A DNA stretch of 64,000 bases, from NCBI GenBank assembly GCA_009993635.1, contig JAACTC010000008.1:154809-218808 (forward strand), read 5' to 3'. Below, one piece after another: positions 1 to 8,788 of the stretch. The notes under the pieces were generated by a model. The model had not been told where the DNA came from. It saw only the letters and a program-made list of their open reading frames with translations, and did no database searches. This stretch comes from Erythrobacter sp. GTDB taxonomy: Bacteria > Pseudomonadota > Alphaproteobacteria > Sphingomonadales > Sphingomonadaceae. Numbering within the stretch: the stretch's first letter is position 1; every line of letters begins with the position of its first letter. Both the position numbers and the translations under genes were made by a program.

Positions 1-405
1 CCGCCCCCGCCCCCGCCTCCGCCGCCGCCGCCTCCGCCGCCGGCTACGCAGCAGTGCAACACGGGCCCGTACATCGTGTTCTTCAACTGGGATCGTTCGG
101 ACATCACTCCGGAAGCAGCCTCGGTTCTGAACAACGCGGTCTCGGCTTACCAGAACTGCGGCAACGCCTCGGTTATGCTTGCAGGTTACACCGACCGTTC
201 GGGTACCGTGCAGTACAACCTCGGCCTGGCAGCACGTCGTAACGCTTCGGTCCGTCAGTACATGACCGGCCGCGGCATTCCCGACGCACGCATCAGCAGC
301 GAAGCCTTCGGTGAAGCGAACCCCCGCGTTCCGACCGCCGACGGTGTCCGCGAGCTGCAGAACCGCCGCGTGGAAATCACGTACGGTCCGGGTTCGGGCA
401 TGTAA
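1..405 (+). CDS. OmpA family outer membrane protein, C-terminal part (5' end outside window)
   Basis: The frame is open from the first base, so the N-terminal beta-barrel lies outside the window. What is seen is a run of 14 prolines, a short linker (ATQQC), and a complete OmpA-like peptidoglycan-binding domain of about 115 residues. That domain has the hallmark sequences VFFNWD near its start, GYTDRSG in the middle, and NRRVEI near the end; the arginines of the last motif belong to the diaminopimelate-binding site of this family. The protein probably tethers the outer membrane to peptidoglycan. Poly-proline linkers between barrel and OmpA domain are usual in sphingomonad major porins. A strong intrinsic terminator follows directly, so this is the last gene of its transcript. 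Confident for family; the exact porin type cannot be judged without the barrel. Confidence 0.93.
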   Translation, partial: PPPPPPPPPPPPPPATQQCNTGPYIVFFNWDRSDITPEAASVLNNAVSAYQNCGNASVMLAGYTDRSGTVQYNLGLAARRNASVRQYMTGRGIPDARISSEAFGEANPRVPTADGVRELQNRRVEITYGPGSGM

Positions 406-434
406 TCGAGCGGACAACCGCTACGAAACACGAG

Positions 435-463
435 AAGGGGCCGGAGCAATCCGGCCCCTTTTT
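435..463 (+). terminator. Rho-independent terminator of the OmpA gene
   Basis: A perfect 8-bp GC stem (GGGGCCGG at 437-444 with CCGGCCCC at 451-458) is extended by two A-T pairs, closes a 6-base loop (AGCAAT) and runs into five T residues. It begins about 30 bases after the OmpA stop codon. Confidence 0.9.
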
Positions 464-497
464 CGTTGGGTGGGTGCAAGCAAGAGGAACTCCCACC

Positions 498-1046
498 ATG
501 ATCACTCCCGCCAAAACCGCAATGCGCCTCGCCACCGCGCTCGCCCCGGCCATGATGCTGGCGGCCTGCGCCAGCGTTCCCATGACCGATAGCGAAACCA
601 TCGCCACCGCGTCGCTGCTCGACACCGACGGAACACCCACCGGCGAAGCGACCCTCATGGGCGTCGGCGATACTGTCGAACTGTCGGTGACTGTTGCAGG
701 CCTTACTCCGGGCGAGCACGGCTTTCACCTGCATACGACCGGTCGCTGTACGCTGCCCGACTTCACTTCGGCGGGCGGTCACCTCAATCCATCGGACGAA
801 GGGCACGGACTGCTCGACGATGACGGCAGCCATCTTGGGGATTTGCCCAATCTCGTCGCAGGACCCAACGGCACGGCACGTGCACAGGTCACGATCGGCA
901 CTTCGCGCGATTACGTGCTGGACAATATCTTCGATGCCGATGGGACCGCCATCGTCATCCATGCCGACGCTGACGACGGCCGGACAGACCCGTCAGGCAA
1001 TGCGGGCTCGCGCGTGCGCTGCGGTGTGTTGACCCCGGTGACCTAA
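498..1046 (+). CDS. sodC: Superoxide dismutase [Cu-Zn], lipoprotein
   Basis: Periplasmic CuZn superoxide dismutase that converts superoxide to hydrogen peroxide and oxygen. Residues 1-24 form a lipoprotein signal ending in LAAC, so the mature protein should be lipid-anchored at Cys24. All metal ligands are in place: copper His77 and His79 (HGFHLH), bridging His95 (GGHLNP), zinc His103, His112 and Asp115 (GDLP), and copper His155. Their spacing (8, 17 and 20 residues after the bridging His) matches the canonical enzyme exactly. Cys84 and Cys175 are the conserved disulfide pair. The start is the ATG preceded by AAGAGGAA eight bases upstream; a GTG further upstream (474) has no ribosome site and would spoil the signal peptide. 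It stands alone after a terminator and faces the converging MFS gene. Confidence 0.95.
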   Translation: MITPAKTAMRLATALAPAMMLAACASVPMTDSETIATASLLDTDGTPTGEATLMGVGDTVELSVTVAGLTPGEHGFHLHTTGRCTLPDFTSAGGHLNPSDEGHGLLDDDGSHLGDLPNLVAGPNGTARAQVTIGTSRDYVLDNIFDADGTAIVIHADADDGRTDPSGNAGSRVRCGVLTPVT

Positions 1047-1066
1047 GCGAAGTCGGTACGCGCCGA

Positions 1067-2719
1067 TCAGGCGCGTACCGGGTTCCCTCCGCCGGCCCCC
1101 ATCGCCACAACTCGTTCCTGCGCGGCAGGCACGAGCTTGAGCGCGACGAGCAGTAGGACGACGCCGATCGGCGCGATCCACAGCAGGCTCAACATCCCGA
1201 GGCCCAGATCGCCATCGGCCTTGGCCGAGACAAGCCCGGCGAGATAGGGCCCGAGCGCCAGGCCGACGAGAGTCGTGGCGAGGAAGAACGTGGCGGTCGC
1301 AACGCCCCGCATGCGCGGGAGAACGAGCGACTGGCTGGTCGCCGCAGCCGCTCCAAGCGCGCTCGATGCAAAAAGCTGCGCGATGGCGGCCATCATCAGG
1401 AACACCGTGCGGTCATCCGTGGTGAACATCACCCAGACGACCGGCACCGGCGCGAGCAGGCCGAACATCACCACGAACAGGCGCCCCGCAGGCATCTTGG
1501 TGAACAGCCAGTCGGCCACGCGCCCGCCGATCACCACGCCGAGGAAGCCGGTCACCGCCGCTGGCGCGCCAAGCAACAGGCCCAGCTCGCTCTTGGAAAT
1601 CTCGAACACCCGCTCGCCATAAGGCGCGCCCCAATAGGAGGTTGCGTAACTGAGGAAGGCGACCGTCCCGTACCCCAGAATGGTGCACAGGAAGGCGGGC
1701 GACCCCCAGGTCAGGGCGAAAGTCTCCGCATCGCGCGAACGAAGCGCGCTCGCCCAGCTGAAGATCGCGTAATAGCCGACGGCGAGCAGGAACCACTGAT
1801 CCGAAATCGGGAAATCGAGGAACGGCAGGCCGGATGCGATTGCCCCCATGATGAAACCCTGCCCTGAGTCCAGCAGCACGGTCAGCAACCACGCAGCGAA
1901 GAAGAAGCCGACAAAGCTCGCCACGTTCACCGCCAGCGCAGCGGGGCTGCGGCGGGCCGCACCCAGAAACGTGAAGGGCGGGATGATCTGCAGCAGTTCT
2001 TCGAAAAACCCGCGAAACGGCCGCTCGACCGGCTCGCTCGGCATACCGTCGATCAGACCGCGGACCGGCTCTTTCAAGGTCAGAACCCACACCGCGAGCA
2101 GGATGCCGGGCAGGCCCACAGCGATAAAGGCCGCCTGCCAGCCCGCAAGGCCGAGCGGCCCGCCATCGGGATAGGCCTGATTCCAGTTCTCCACGATCAG
2201 GCCGCCGATCACCAGCGAGATGCCGCCGCCGACGTAGAGACCCGACGAATAGATCGCGAGCGCGGTGGCGCGCAGACGCGCGGGGAACCAGTCCGAGATC
2301 AGCGAATAGGCTGAAGGGCTCGCCGTCGCTTCGCCGATGCCCACGCCGACGCGCGCGCCGGAAAGCATGGCGGCATTCTTCGAGAACCCGGAGAGCGCCG
2401 TCATCACGGACCACAGGCCGAGGCCGATGGTCATCAGTCTGACGCGGTGCCAGCTATCGGCCAGCTTGCCGAGCGGAATGCCGAACAGGGCATAAAAAAT
2501 GGCGAAGGCGGTGCCGTAAAGGAAGCCCAGGAAGGCGTCGTCGACGCCCAGATCTGCCTTGATGTCGTTAGCCAGGATGGACAGGATCTGGCGATCAACG
2601 AAGTTGAGCACGTAGACCAGCACCAGTACGCCCAGCGCATACCAGCTATAGGCCGGTACGCTCGCGTTCGGGTCGACCCGCGTCTCACCCGCCCGCATTG
2701 CATTTTCCACTTCGCTCAA
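1067..2719 (-). CDS. MFS transporter, Spinster-like
   Basis: Major facilitator superfamily permease of the inner membrane, about 550 residues with 12 or more predicted helices. The first helix is followed by the NFVDRQILSIL sequence typical of the Spinster-like MFS group, and the helix 2-3 loop carries GIPLGKLADSWHR, the MFS signature loop. GVGIGEATASPSAYSLISDWFP is split over helices 4-5 as expected. The protein is longer than the usual 420-450 residues because of a long central segment (about residues 215-340) that itself contains hydrophobic helices. The substrate cannot be told from sequence. The reported start is a TTG four bases after the queC stop; an in-frame ATG at 2698 is an equally possible start. 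The close spacing suggests co-transcription with queC. Confidence 0.88.
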   Translation of the reverse strand: MSEVENAMRAGETRVDPNASVPAYSWYALGVLVLVYVLNFVDRQILSILANDIKADLGVDDAFLGFLYGTAFAIFYALFGIPLGKLADSWHRVRLMTIGLGLWSVMTALSGFSKNAAMLSGARVGVGIGEATASPSAYSLISDWFPARLRATALAIYSSGLYVGGGISLVIGGLIVENWNQAYPDGGPLGLAGWQAAFIAVGLPGILLAVWVLTLKEPVRGLIDGMPSEPVERPFRGFFEELLQIIPPFTFLGAARRSPAALAVNVASFVGFFFAAWLLTVLLDSGQGFIMGAIASGLPFLDFPISDQWFLLAVGYYAIFSWASALRSRDAETFALTWGSPAFLCTILGYGTVAFLSYATSYWGAPYGERVFEISKSELGLLLGAPAAVTGFLGVVIGGRVADWLFTKMPAGRLFVVMFGLLAPVPVVWVMFTTDDRTVFLMMAAIAQLFASSALGAAAATSQSLVLPRMRGVATATFFLATTLVGLALGPYLAGLVSAKADGDLGLGMLSLLWIAPIGVVLLLVALKLVPAAQERVVAMGAGGGNPVRA

Positions 2720-2723
2720 ACCC

Positions 2724-3434
2724 TCACCCCGTCAGTTCTGGTGCATCCTCTGAATAGGGTGTGGTATCGACAAGCCCCGCTTCGGCAAAGCCCTTTCGCC
2801 TCAATCGGCACGAATCGCATGCACCGCATGCCATTCCATTGGGCGCCGGGTCGTAGCAGGACCAGCTCCATGCCGGGTCGAGCCCAAGCCGATCGGCCTC
2901 GCGCGCGATGTCGGCCTTGCTCAGATATTGCAGCGGCGCGTCGATCGCGAACCCGCCACCCTCTATCCCCGCCTTGGTGCCCAGCCTCGCAGCTTCGGCA
3001 AAGGCGGCGATGAATTCGGGCCGGCAATCGGGATAGCCCGAATAGTCGAGCGCGTTGACGCCGATGACGATCCGGCCGGCCCCGATGCTCTCCGCAAAGG
3101 CGGTGGTCAGCGCGAGGAACACCAGATTGCGCGCGGGCACATAGGTGACGGGGATAGATTCGCCGACACCATCCTTGGGAACATCAATGTCCGCGGTCAG
3201 CGCAGAACCGCCGAATTTCCTCAGATCGAGCGCGATCTGGGTGTGTCCGGCCAGACCCAGCCTCTCTGCGATGGTGTGCGCGGCGTCAAGCTCGCGGCGG
3301 TGGCGCTGGCCGTAATCGATGGTGAGGGCATGAACCTGGTGCCCACGCTCTTGCGCAAGCGCAGCAGCGACCATCGAGTCGAGCCCGCCCGAAAGCAGTA
3401 CGGCGGCGGTGGTTTTGCGGTTATCGGCAGGCAT
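2724..3434 (-). CDS. queC: 7-cyano-7-deazaguanine synthase
   Basis: QueC converts 7-carboxy-7-deazaguanine and ammonia to preQ0 with ATP, the committed precursor of queuosine in tRNA. The PP-loop SGGLDS is at residues 15-20. The zinc site is complete: Cys193, then Cys203, Cys206 and Cys209 in CGACDSC. The length of 236 residues is normal. No other queuosine genes (queD, queE, queF, tgt) are in this window. The MFS transporter gene follows after four bases, so the two are probably one transcript; whether the transporter has anything to do with deazapurines is unknown. Confidence 0.96.
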   Translation of the reverse strand: MPADNRKTTAAVLLSGGLDSMVAAALAQERGHQVHALTIDYGQRHRRELDAAHTIAERLGLAGHTQIALDLRKFGGSALTADIDVPKDGVGESIPVTYVPARNLVFLALTTAFAESIGAGRIVIGVNALDYSGYPDCRPEFIAAFAEAARLGTKAGIEGGGFAIDAPLQYLSKADIAREADRLGLDPAWSWSCYDPAPNGMACGACDSCRLRRKGFAEAGLVDTTPYSEDAPELTG

Positions 3435-3481
3435 TGCCCCGCGCTAGCGCCTTCGCGGGTGAGGCCGCAAGCCTGCGCGTG

Positions 3482-3889
3482 TCAGTTGCAGTTTCCGACC
3501 CGCCGCCCCTCGGCCTCAACCGAGAACGGAGCGCCCCGGTCGATCCCGTCGCTGCGCAGCTGAACGAGGTCAGCCGATTCCCGGCGAATATGCGTTCGGC
3601 CATAGCCCGAACCGCTGCAGCTATATTGCACTGTGGCGTTCGGCCCGCTGTCTTCGATCACGATCCGGCGGCAGGCCTGTCCGCGGTGGCGCAGCTGAAC
3701 GAGGTCGCGTTCGGAACGCAGGCATACGCGACGGGGGGCATCGCTGCCCCTCTCGCGGATTTCCCAGGTGCCCAGGCGCAATTTCCCGAAAACTGAGGTT
3801 ACCGCAGTGTTCGCGGCAAGGGGCGCGGTGAAAATGCCACCCGCCGCCACGGCAAGCGCGGTAGCAGCCCCGATCGCAAGTTGTCGCAT
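3482..3889 (-). CDS. Small secreted protein with an internal repeat, function unknown
   Basis: I do not recognise this gene. It encodes 135 residues with a clear signal peptide (about residues 1-26, ending near LAAN), so it is probably periplasmic. The mature part has four cysteines (56, 73, 91, 134), which could form two disulfides. The hexapeptide DLVQLR occurs twice (residues 62-67 and 107-112), each time after a basic or charged turn, suggesting an internal duplication of a beta-rich unit of about 45 residues. The opening GTWEIRERG and the paired cysteines faintly recall DUF3617-type periplasmic proteins, but this is only a resemblance. It sits between queC and hslO on the same strand with short gaps. 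Confidence 0.7.
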   Translation of the reverse strand: MRQLAIGAATALAVAAGGIFTAPLAANTAVTSVFGKLRLGTWEIRERGSDAPRRVCLRSERDLVQLRHRGQACRRIVIEDSGPNATVQYSCSGSGYGRTHIRRESADLVQLRSDGIDRGAPFSVEAEGRRVGNCN

Positions 3890-3972
3890 AATCCAATTCC
3901 CTTCACACGCGATACGAGGTGTGGTTTGCCCCTGCGTTTTACACCATCAACACACCATCGAATCTGAACAAA

Positions 3973-4875
3973 TCACGTCACAATCGTGAAAACCTTCGAA
4001 CAGAACGCGCAATCGACCAGAATGTCCCCGTTTTCGTCACGCATTTCGTCGCGTTCCTCAGCAGGGAATCGGCCGATGACCGACTGGTAGTGTTCCACAC
4101 TACAGCGACAGCCACGCGACAGGCGCGCACCGGGAAACACGCGCACCTCGTCTTCTTCATGGAACAGCCGCCACACCAGCCCTTCGAGCGAAATGCCTTC
4201 GTCGAGCAGCTCTTCGTGCCGGATGGACGACGCCATCACTTCTATGTGCTGCCAGTGCGGGTGGCTGAGCCGAACGTGCAACCGTTCGCGGCCGACCTCG
4301 CCATCGGGCAGGTGCTGCGCCAGCAGCCCGGCGGCCAAGGTGCGATTCCCCGAGGTGCTTACCGCAACGCGCACCATCGTCGGCACCTGTTCCGACTGCA
4401 TGAAGTATGATTCGCACGCCTCCGCCAGGCTTTCGCCTTCGAGCGGAACGATCCCCTGATAGCGGCCGCCGCGTTCGGGCACATCGAAGGTGATTGCGAG
4501 ATACCCCTCGCCAAACAGCGCCTTCAGCGACGGATTGGCACCCAGTTCGGCCAGCTTTTCCTTATCGAAATCGACATAACCGCGAATCGCGCCCGCGCGA
4601 AAATCGCATACCAGCAGATTGACCACACCCGCGCGCGTCTGCGCCTGCATCGTCATCTGCCCCTCGTCCTCATCGATCAGCCCGCCGATCAGCGCCCCGA
4701 TCACCAGCGCCTCGGCCAGCAAATTGCGGATCGCAGGCGGATAGTCGTGCGCGGCGAGAATCTCGGCCAGGGTCTCGTCGAGCCGGACGAGCCGCAGGCG
4801 CGTGTCACGCGCAGGGATGGATGCGCCGAGCAGCTGGTCGGCAAAGGTTTCGCTGTTCTGAGATTGGTCGTTCAC
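3973..4875 (-). CDS. hslO: Redox-regulated chaperone Hsp33
   Basis: Cytoplasmic holdase chaperone activated by oxidation, protecting proteins during oxidative stress combined with heat. The C-terminal zinc switch is complete: CRC (Cys256, Cys258) and CAFC (Cys289, Cys292), followed by SKVF as in the family. The N-terminal substrate-binding fold includes the usual GALIGG-type segment near residue 57. The length of 300 residues is normal. Translation appears to start at GTG. It is followed on the same strand, after a short gap, by the small secreted-protein gene, and argF lies 48 bases upstream. In many alphaproteobacteria hslO follows argF-argD, as it does here. Confidence 0.96.
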   Translation of the reverse strand: MNDQSQNSETFADQLLGASIPARDTRLRLVRLDETLAEILAAHDYPPAIRNLLAEALVIGALIGGLIDEDEGQMTMQAQTRAGVVNLLVCDFRAGAIRGYVDFDKEKLAELGANPSLKALFGEGYLAITFDVPERGGRYQGIVPLEGESLAEACESYFMQSEQVPTMVRVAVSTSGNRTLAAGLLAQHLPDGEVGRERLHVRLSHPHWQHIEVMASSIRHEELLDEGISLEGLVWRLFHEEDEVRVFPGARLSRGCRCSVEHYQSVIGRFPAEERDEMRDENGDILVDCAFCSKVFTIVT

Positions 4876-4923
4876 GCCGCGCTATATGGGGTCAGCGCGG
4901 CCCGGCCCAACCCCTCTTGCGGT

Positions 4924-5865
4924 TCACAGCTTCCCGAAAGCCCACAGGAGCACGGATTTCTGCGCGTGAATGCGGTTCTCCGCTTCGTCGAATACGCGCG
5001 ACTGCGGCCCCTCGATCACGCTTTCGGTCACCTCGTCGCCAACGTGGGCAGGCAGGCAGTGTAGGAAGACCGCTTCCGGCTTGGCCAGCGTCATCAGCGC
5101 ATCGTCCACCCGGAACGGTTGCATTGCGCCGAGCTTGTTCTCGACATTGTCCTGCCCCATCGAAACCCAGGTATCGGTGACCACCACATCGGCCCCGCGC
5201 GCTGCGGTCTGCGCGTCCTGGGTCAGCGTGATCGTGGCACCACCGGCCCGTGCCATATCGACGAAGGCGCCATCCGGTTCGAACCCGGCGGGGGTGGCGA
5301 TCCGCAAGTTGAACTTGAAGATCCCGGCAGCCTCCAGAACCGAATGCAGCACGTTGTTGCCATCGCCGAACCATGCCAGTTCCAGACCCGGCAGCGACTT
5401 GCCCTGTTCGATAATGGTCAGCAGGTCGGCCACGATCTGGCACGGGTGCGACCTGTCGGTCAGCCCGTTGATCACCGGCACCGTGGCGTGCCGTGCCATT
5501 TCCTCGATCTTCGCATGATCATCGGTGCGGATCATGATCGCATCGACCATCCGGCTGAGCACGCGCGCGGTATCGGCGATGCTCTCCCCCCGGCCGAGCT
5601 GCATCGAGCCGCCTTCCATCACCATCGCGCTGCCCCCGAGCTGGCGCATCGCCATGTCGAAGCTGGCGCGTGTGCGGGTGGAGCTTTTCTCGAAGATCAT
5701 CGCCAGCACATGGTCGGCCAGCGGCGCGTCGGCGTCCGGCTTGCCCTTCGGCCAGCTGGCCCGCGCCGCCTTGCGATCCTGCGCGTCGTTCAGCATGGCG
5801 GCCAGCGCGTCGCCGCCCGCATCCGTCAGATCGAGGAAATGGCGCGGGGCCGCTGCCTTGCCCAT
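4924..5865 (-). CDS. argF: Ornithine carbamoyltransferase
   Basis: Catalyses ornithine plus carbamoyl phosphate to citrulline in arginine biosynthesis. The carbamoyl-phosphate motif STRTR is at residues 62-66, HPCQ is near residue 140, the ornithine-binding DTWVSMGQ lies near residue 230, and the HCLPAH catalytic loop is present near residue 272. The length of 313 residues is normal for the anabolic trimeric enzyme. Its ATG overlaps the argD stop by one base (TGATG), so translation of the two is coupled. Confidence 0.97.
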   Translation of the reverse strand: MGKAAAPRHFLDLTDAGGDALAAMLNDAQDRKAARASWPKGKPDADAPLADHVLAMIFEKSSTRTRASFDMAMRQLGGSAMVMEGGSMQLGRGESIADTARVLSRMVDAIMIRTDDHAKIEEMARHATVPVINGLTDRSHPCQIVADLLTIIEQGKSLPGLELAWFGDGNNVLHSVLEAAGIFKFNLRIATPAGFEPDGAFVDMARAGGATITLTQDAQTAARGADVVVTDTWVSMGQDNVENKLGAMQPFRVDDALMTLAKPEAVFLHCLPAHVGDEVTESVIEGPQSRVFDEAENRIHAQKSVLLWAFGKL

Positions 5866-7058
5866 CAGGCGGGCTCCGGCATCGTGTAGTCTGCCGCGCC
5901 CGCGGACAGTTTCTCGAAAAACTCGTCAATCTCCGCATCGCCGATAACCAGCGGCGGCAGCACGCGCAGCGTGTTGTCGCCCGCGGCCACGGTCAGCAGC
6001 TGGTGCGTGTCACGCAGGTGCTGGAAGAAGGGGCGGCTTTCGACTTTCATCTTGATGCCGAGCATCAGGCCTTCGCCGCGCACCAGCTCGAACAGGTCGG
6101 GGTAATTGCCGATGAACTGTTCGAGACGCGTCTTCAGTCGGGCGCCCTTGTCGCGCACGCTTTCGAGAAATTCGTCATTGGCGACCGCCTCCAGAACGGC
6201 CGTACCCGCCGCCATCGCCAGCGGATTGCCGCCGTAGGTAGAGCCATGCGTGCCGAACGTCATGCCGCGTGCGGCGTGTTCGGTCGCCATGCAGGCACCC
6301 AGCGGGAAGCCCCCGCCGATGCCCTTCGCTGTGGCAACGATATCGGGCGTGATGCCGTAGAGTTCGTGCGCATAGAGCCTGCCGGTGCGCGCGACGCCGC
6401 ACTGGACCTCGTCGAGCACCAGCATCAGGCCGTGTTCGTCGGCCAGATCGCGCAGACCCTGCATGAACTCTTGGCTGGCGGGCCGGATGCCGCCCTCGCC
6501 CTGGATCGGTTCGACAAGGAAGCCCGCCGTCTGCGGGCCGATCATGGCGCGCGCCGCTTCCAGATCGTCGAACTCGCAATACTGGAAACCCTCGAGCAGC
6601 GGCAGGAAGCCCTGATGCATCTTCGCCTGGTTCGAGGCGCTGATCGTCGCCATCGTACGGCCGTGGAACGCACTGGTGAACGTAATCAGCTCGGTCCGCG
6701 CCTTCTCGCCATCTTCGTGCTGGTGGAAAGCGCGCGCGGTCTTGATCGCGCATTCGACCGCTTCCGCCCCCGAATTGGTGAAGAACACCGTGTCTGCGAA
6801 GGTCTTGTCGACCAGCATCTGCGCCAGCTTTTCGCCCTGCGGGCTGCCGTAGAGGTTGGAGACGTGCATCAGCGTCTCTGCCTGCTTCTGGATGGCGCCG
6901 ATCAGCCCTTCATGGCTGTGGCCAAGCAGGTTCACCGCAATTCCGCTCGCGAAATCGAGATAGCGCGTGCCGTCCTCGTCGATCAGGTGACAGTGATCGC
7001 CCTTGACCGGGCGGACGCCGCAGCGGGGATAGACGGGCATCAGGGGAGGGATCGACAT
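5865..7058 (-). CDS. argD: Acetylornithine aminotransferase
   Basis: PLP-dependent class III aminotransferase that converts N-acetylglutamate semialdehyde to N-acetylornithine; in many bacteria it also serves the succinyldiaminopimelate step of lysine synthesis. Visible marks are the cofactor-binding GAEAVE segment, the LDEVQCG motif with the aspartate that contacts the pyridine ring, and the Schiff-base lysine in [13 protein letters not shown]. The length is 397 residues. A GGAG ribosome site lies five bases before the ATG. It is the first gene of the argD-argF pair. Confidence 0.96.
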   Translation of the reverse strand: MSIPPLMPVYPRCGVRPVKGDHCHLIDEDGTRYLDFASGIAVNLLGHSHEGLIGAIQKQAETLMHVSNLYGSPQGEKLAQMLVDKTFADTVFFTNSGAEAVECAIKTARAFHQHEDGEKARTELITFTSAFHGRTMATISASNQAKMHQGFLPLLEGFQYCEFDDLEAARAMIGPQTAGFLVEPIQGEGGIRPASQEFMQGLRDLADEHGLMLVLDEVQCGVARTGRLYAHELYGITPDIVATAKGIGGGFPLGACMATEHAARGMTFGTHGSTYGGNPLAMAAGTAVLEAVANDEFLESVRDKGARLKTRLEQFIGNYPDLFELVRGEGLMLGIKMKVESRPFFQHLRDTHQLLTVAAGDNTLRVLPPLVIGDAEIDEFFEKLSAGAADYTMPEPA

Positions 7059-7095
7059 GGCAACTCCGCAAAGAAAACTAGAACTGTGAACGACA

Positions 7096-7124
7096 AATGG
7101 CGGCCCCGCGAGGGAACCGCCATT
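7096..7124 (-). terminator. Hairpin between the cold-shock gene and argD, probable terminator
   Basis: An 8-bp perfect inverted repeat (AATGGCGG at 7096-7103 with CCGCCATT at 7117-7124) encloses a loop that can form three further G-C pairs. On the minus strand it is followed by TTTGTCGTT, a weak T tract. It lies after the cold-shock protein stop and 38 bases before argD, so it probably separates the two transcripts. Confidence 0.5.
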
Positions 7125-7187
7125 CGCGTATAACCGGCGATCTATTGGCTCATCCGCGGCGGGTCAAATCCCGCCGGGGTGGCCCGC

Positions 7188-7997
7188 TCATTCCTGTACG
7201 GGAACGAGGTTGACCGCCGAATACTTGCCTCGTCGATCGACTTCGAGGTCGAACTCGTAGCGTTCGCCTTCGTTGATCTGCGACAGGCCGGAGCGTTCGA
7301 CCGCGCTGATGTGCACGAAGGCATCGGGCTGGCCGTCGTCGCGGACAAGGAAGCCGAAGCCCTTCATCGAATTGAAGAACTTGACCGTGCCGGTGGCCTT
7401 TTCGCCCGTCAGCTCGCGCCGCGGCGGGCCACCGGCGTCACCGCCTGCACCCTCGCGCGGGCTTGCACCGCCGCCGGTCACGGGGATGACATCACCCACG
7501 ACCTGCAGGTCCTGCGCGGAGATCTTGCCACCGCGATCGACCAGGTTGAATTCCAGCTCCTGCCCTTCGGCCAGGCCTTCGAGACCGGCGCGTTCGACCG
7601 CACTGATGTGCACGAACACGTCATCTCCGCCGCCTTCCTGCTGGATGAAGCCGAAGCCCTTCTGGCCGTTGAAGAATTTCACCTGGCCCTTGCCGGTCCC
7701 AACGACCTGGGCGGGCATGCGGTTGAAACCGCCGCCACCGCCGCCGCCGCCGCGAGGACCACCGCCCCCACCGCCGCCAAAGCCACCGCGTGGGCCGCCG
7801 CCGCCGCGATCCTGAAAACCACCGCGGTCCTGGAAACCGCCGCGATCCTGAAAACCGCCGCCGCCGCCACGATCGTCAAATCCGCCACGATCCTGAAAAC
7901 CGCCGCCGAAATCGCCACCGGGGAACGGTTCGAAACCGTCCTCGCCAATGTTGTCCCGCTTGTCGCGCCCGCGCCGACGCCCTTTATCGTAACCCAT
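7188..7997 (-). CDS. Two-domain cold-shock protein with N-terminal RGG/FxDRGG repeats
   Basis: A nucleic-acid-binding protein of 269 residues. About residues 1-92 are low-complexity: a basic start (GRRRGRDKR), then five copies of F-x-DRGG and long glycine runs with PRGG. Two cold-shock domains follow. The first (about residues 100-165) carries GQVKFFN, KGFGFI and [10 protein letters not shown]; the second (about residues 200-267) carries GTVKFFN, KGFGFL and [10 protein letters not shown]. These are the RNP1 and RNP2 motifs that bind single-stranded RNA or DNA. Double-CSD proteins are common in alphaproteobacteria; the glycine-rich RGG-like N-terminus is less so. The likely role is RNA chaperone or translation modulator, with the N-terminus as a disordered RNA-binding tail. 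It is monocistronic, with a long upstream region and a downstream hairpin. Confidence 0.92.
   Translation of the reverse strand: MGYDKGRRRGRDKRDNIGEDGFEPFPGGDFGGGFQDRGGFDDRGGGGGFQDRGGFQDRGGFQDRGGGGPRGGFGGGGGGGPRGGGGGGGGFNRMPAQVVGTGKGQVKFFNGQKGFGFIQQEGGGDDVFVHISAVERAGLEGLAEGQELEFNLVDRGGKISAQDLQVVGDVIPVTGGGASPREGAGGDAGGPPRRELTGEKATGTVKFFNSMKGFGFLVRDDGQPDAFVHISAVERSGLSQINEGERYEFDLEVDRRGKYSAVNLVPVQE
7804..7902 (-). repeat. Tandem 18-bp repeats encoding FxDRGG units
   Basis: Three head-to-tail 18-bp units (7804-7821, 7822-7839, 7840-7857) and two more after a 9-bp glycine-coding spacer (7867-7884, 7885-7902). Units one and three differ only in their last base. Each encodes one GG-F-(Q/D)-D-R repeat of the cold-shock protein, so unit number could vary between strains by slippage. 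Confidence 0.85.
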
Positions 7998-8374
7998 AAC
8001 TCGCCAAAAACCCTGCTACTTCCATCCGTCCTCAAATCGGATCCCGACAGGCGCGGACGGCCACCCACCGACATTGCTTGGGGGAAGCCCGAGCGACGTT
8101 TGCATCGCCCAGCCCCCGCCAAAGTGCTTGCACCCTTATCGCAGAATGCGGCGTCGCGCGAACCAATTCGCAATAGAAGCCCGATTCAGCAGGATTGTGA
8201 CACTTGCGAACGGCAAAGCGGCAAACCGCGCTTGCGCGATCTGGCGCAACGCGGCATTCGAATGCATCGATGGGAACCCGCGATCTTCCAGCCAAACAGC
8301 GCGCCAGCAAGCCTTGCCGTTCACGGGCCGGGCGAGGGCATGGGTCGCGAGTTGCCGGGGTACGCTGACCGGGA
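7998..8374. other. Intergenic region between divergent genes, no gene seen
   Basis: 377 bases between the start of the cold-shock gene (minus) and the start of the small membrane protein (plus). Frames that stay open across it are overlaps from neighbouring reading frames with no recognisable product. It must hold the promoter of the cold-shock gene and probably a long 5' leader, as is common for cold-shock genes, but I could not pick out a convincing -35/-10 pair or a cold-box. Confidence 0.6.
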
Positions 8375-8788
8375 ATGGATAGCCAGACGCTGCAATTGAT
8401 CGGATCGCTCGCCGCGATTCTTGTGCTGGCGGGAATCGCCTGGGTCCTTCGCCTCGGCCAGACGCCCAGAATCGAGGGAGAGGCCCGGGCTGTCGCGCTC
8501 GCGCGGGAGGCCGATAGCGGCTTCGATCCGGTCGAGGCGGCGCTTTCGGGCGATGGTGCGGCCGCACTGCTTGCCGATTCGCAGGGGCGAATCATGGTGC
8601 TGCGACCCCATGGGACGCATTTTGCCGGCCGCATCCTCGATCACGGTACACGTGCGGCGGCAGAGGGCGGAATGTTGACGATCATCCCGGCGGATCGCCG
8701 CTATGGCCCGGTCACGCTCGATCTCGGAGATTCGGCGCAGGCTTGGGAGTCGCGCATCCAGACGCTACAAAGGCCGCTCAATGCCTGA
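8375..8788 (+). CDS. Small single-pass membrane protein, function unknown
   Basis: 137 residues. One membrane helix (about residues 8-25) is followed by a soluble domain, probably facing the cytoplasm, since positively charged residues follow the helix. The domain has no motif I recognise; it contains two short beta-rich segments (AALLADSQGRIMVLRP and GGMLTIIPADRRYGPVTLDL). The stop codon lies inside the start of the next gene (8-base overlap), so the gene is coupled to the sterol-desaturase-family enzyme and may assist it. Genes of this kind are seen next to fatty acid hydroxylase genes in related bacteria, as far as I recall. Confidence 0.75.
   Translation: MDSQTLQLIGSLAAILVLAGIAWVLRLGQTPRIEGEARAVALAREADSGFDPVEAALSGDGAAALLADSQGRIMVLRPHGTHFAGRILDHGTRAAAEGGMLTIIPADRRYGPVTLDLGDSAQAWESRIQTLQRPLNA

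Noticed and set aside
1..45. GC-rich run of CCG/CCC triplets at the window start as a simple-sequence or mobile repeat
   Set aside because: It reads as a proline linker in frame with the OmpA domain, which is normal for this porin group.
255..962. Long open frame on the minus strand across OmpA and sodC
   Set aside because: It is a shadow frame of GC-rich coding sequence: no ribosome site, no recognisable domain, and two well-supported genes on the other strand.
1413..2414. Open frame of 333 codons inside the MFS transporter gene
   Set aside because: It is rich in Arg and Gly as expected for an out-of-frame reading of GC-rich DNA; the MFS frame carries all family motifs.
5670..7133. Plus-strand frame of 487 codons opposite argD
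   Set aside because: It mirrors the argD coding frame and has no family similarity; argD and argF are certain.
7179..8399. Plus-strand frame of 406 codons across the cold-shock gene
   Set aside because: Its Ala/Thr-rich middle is the antisense of the glycine repeats; no ribosome site or domain.
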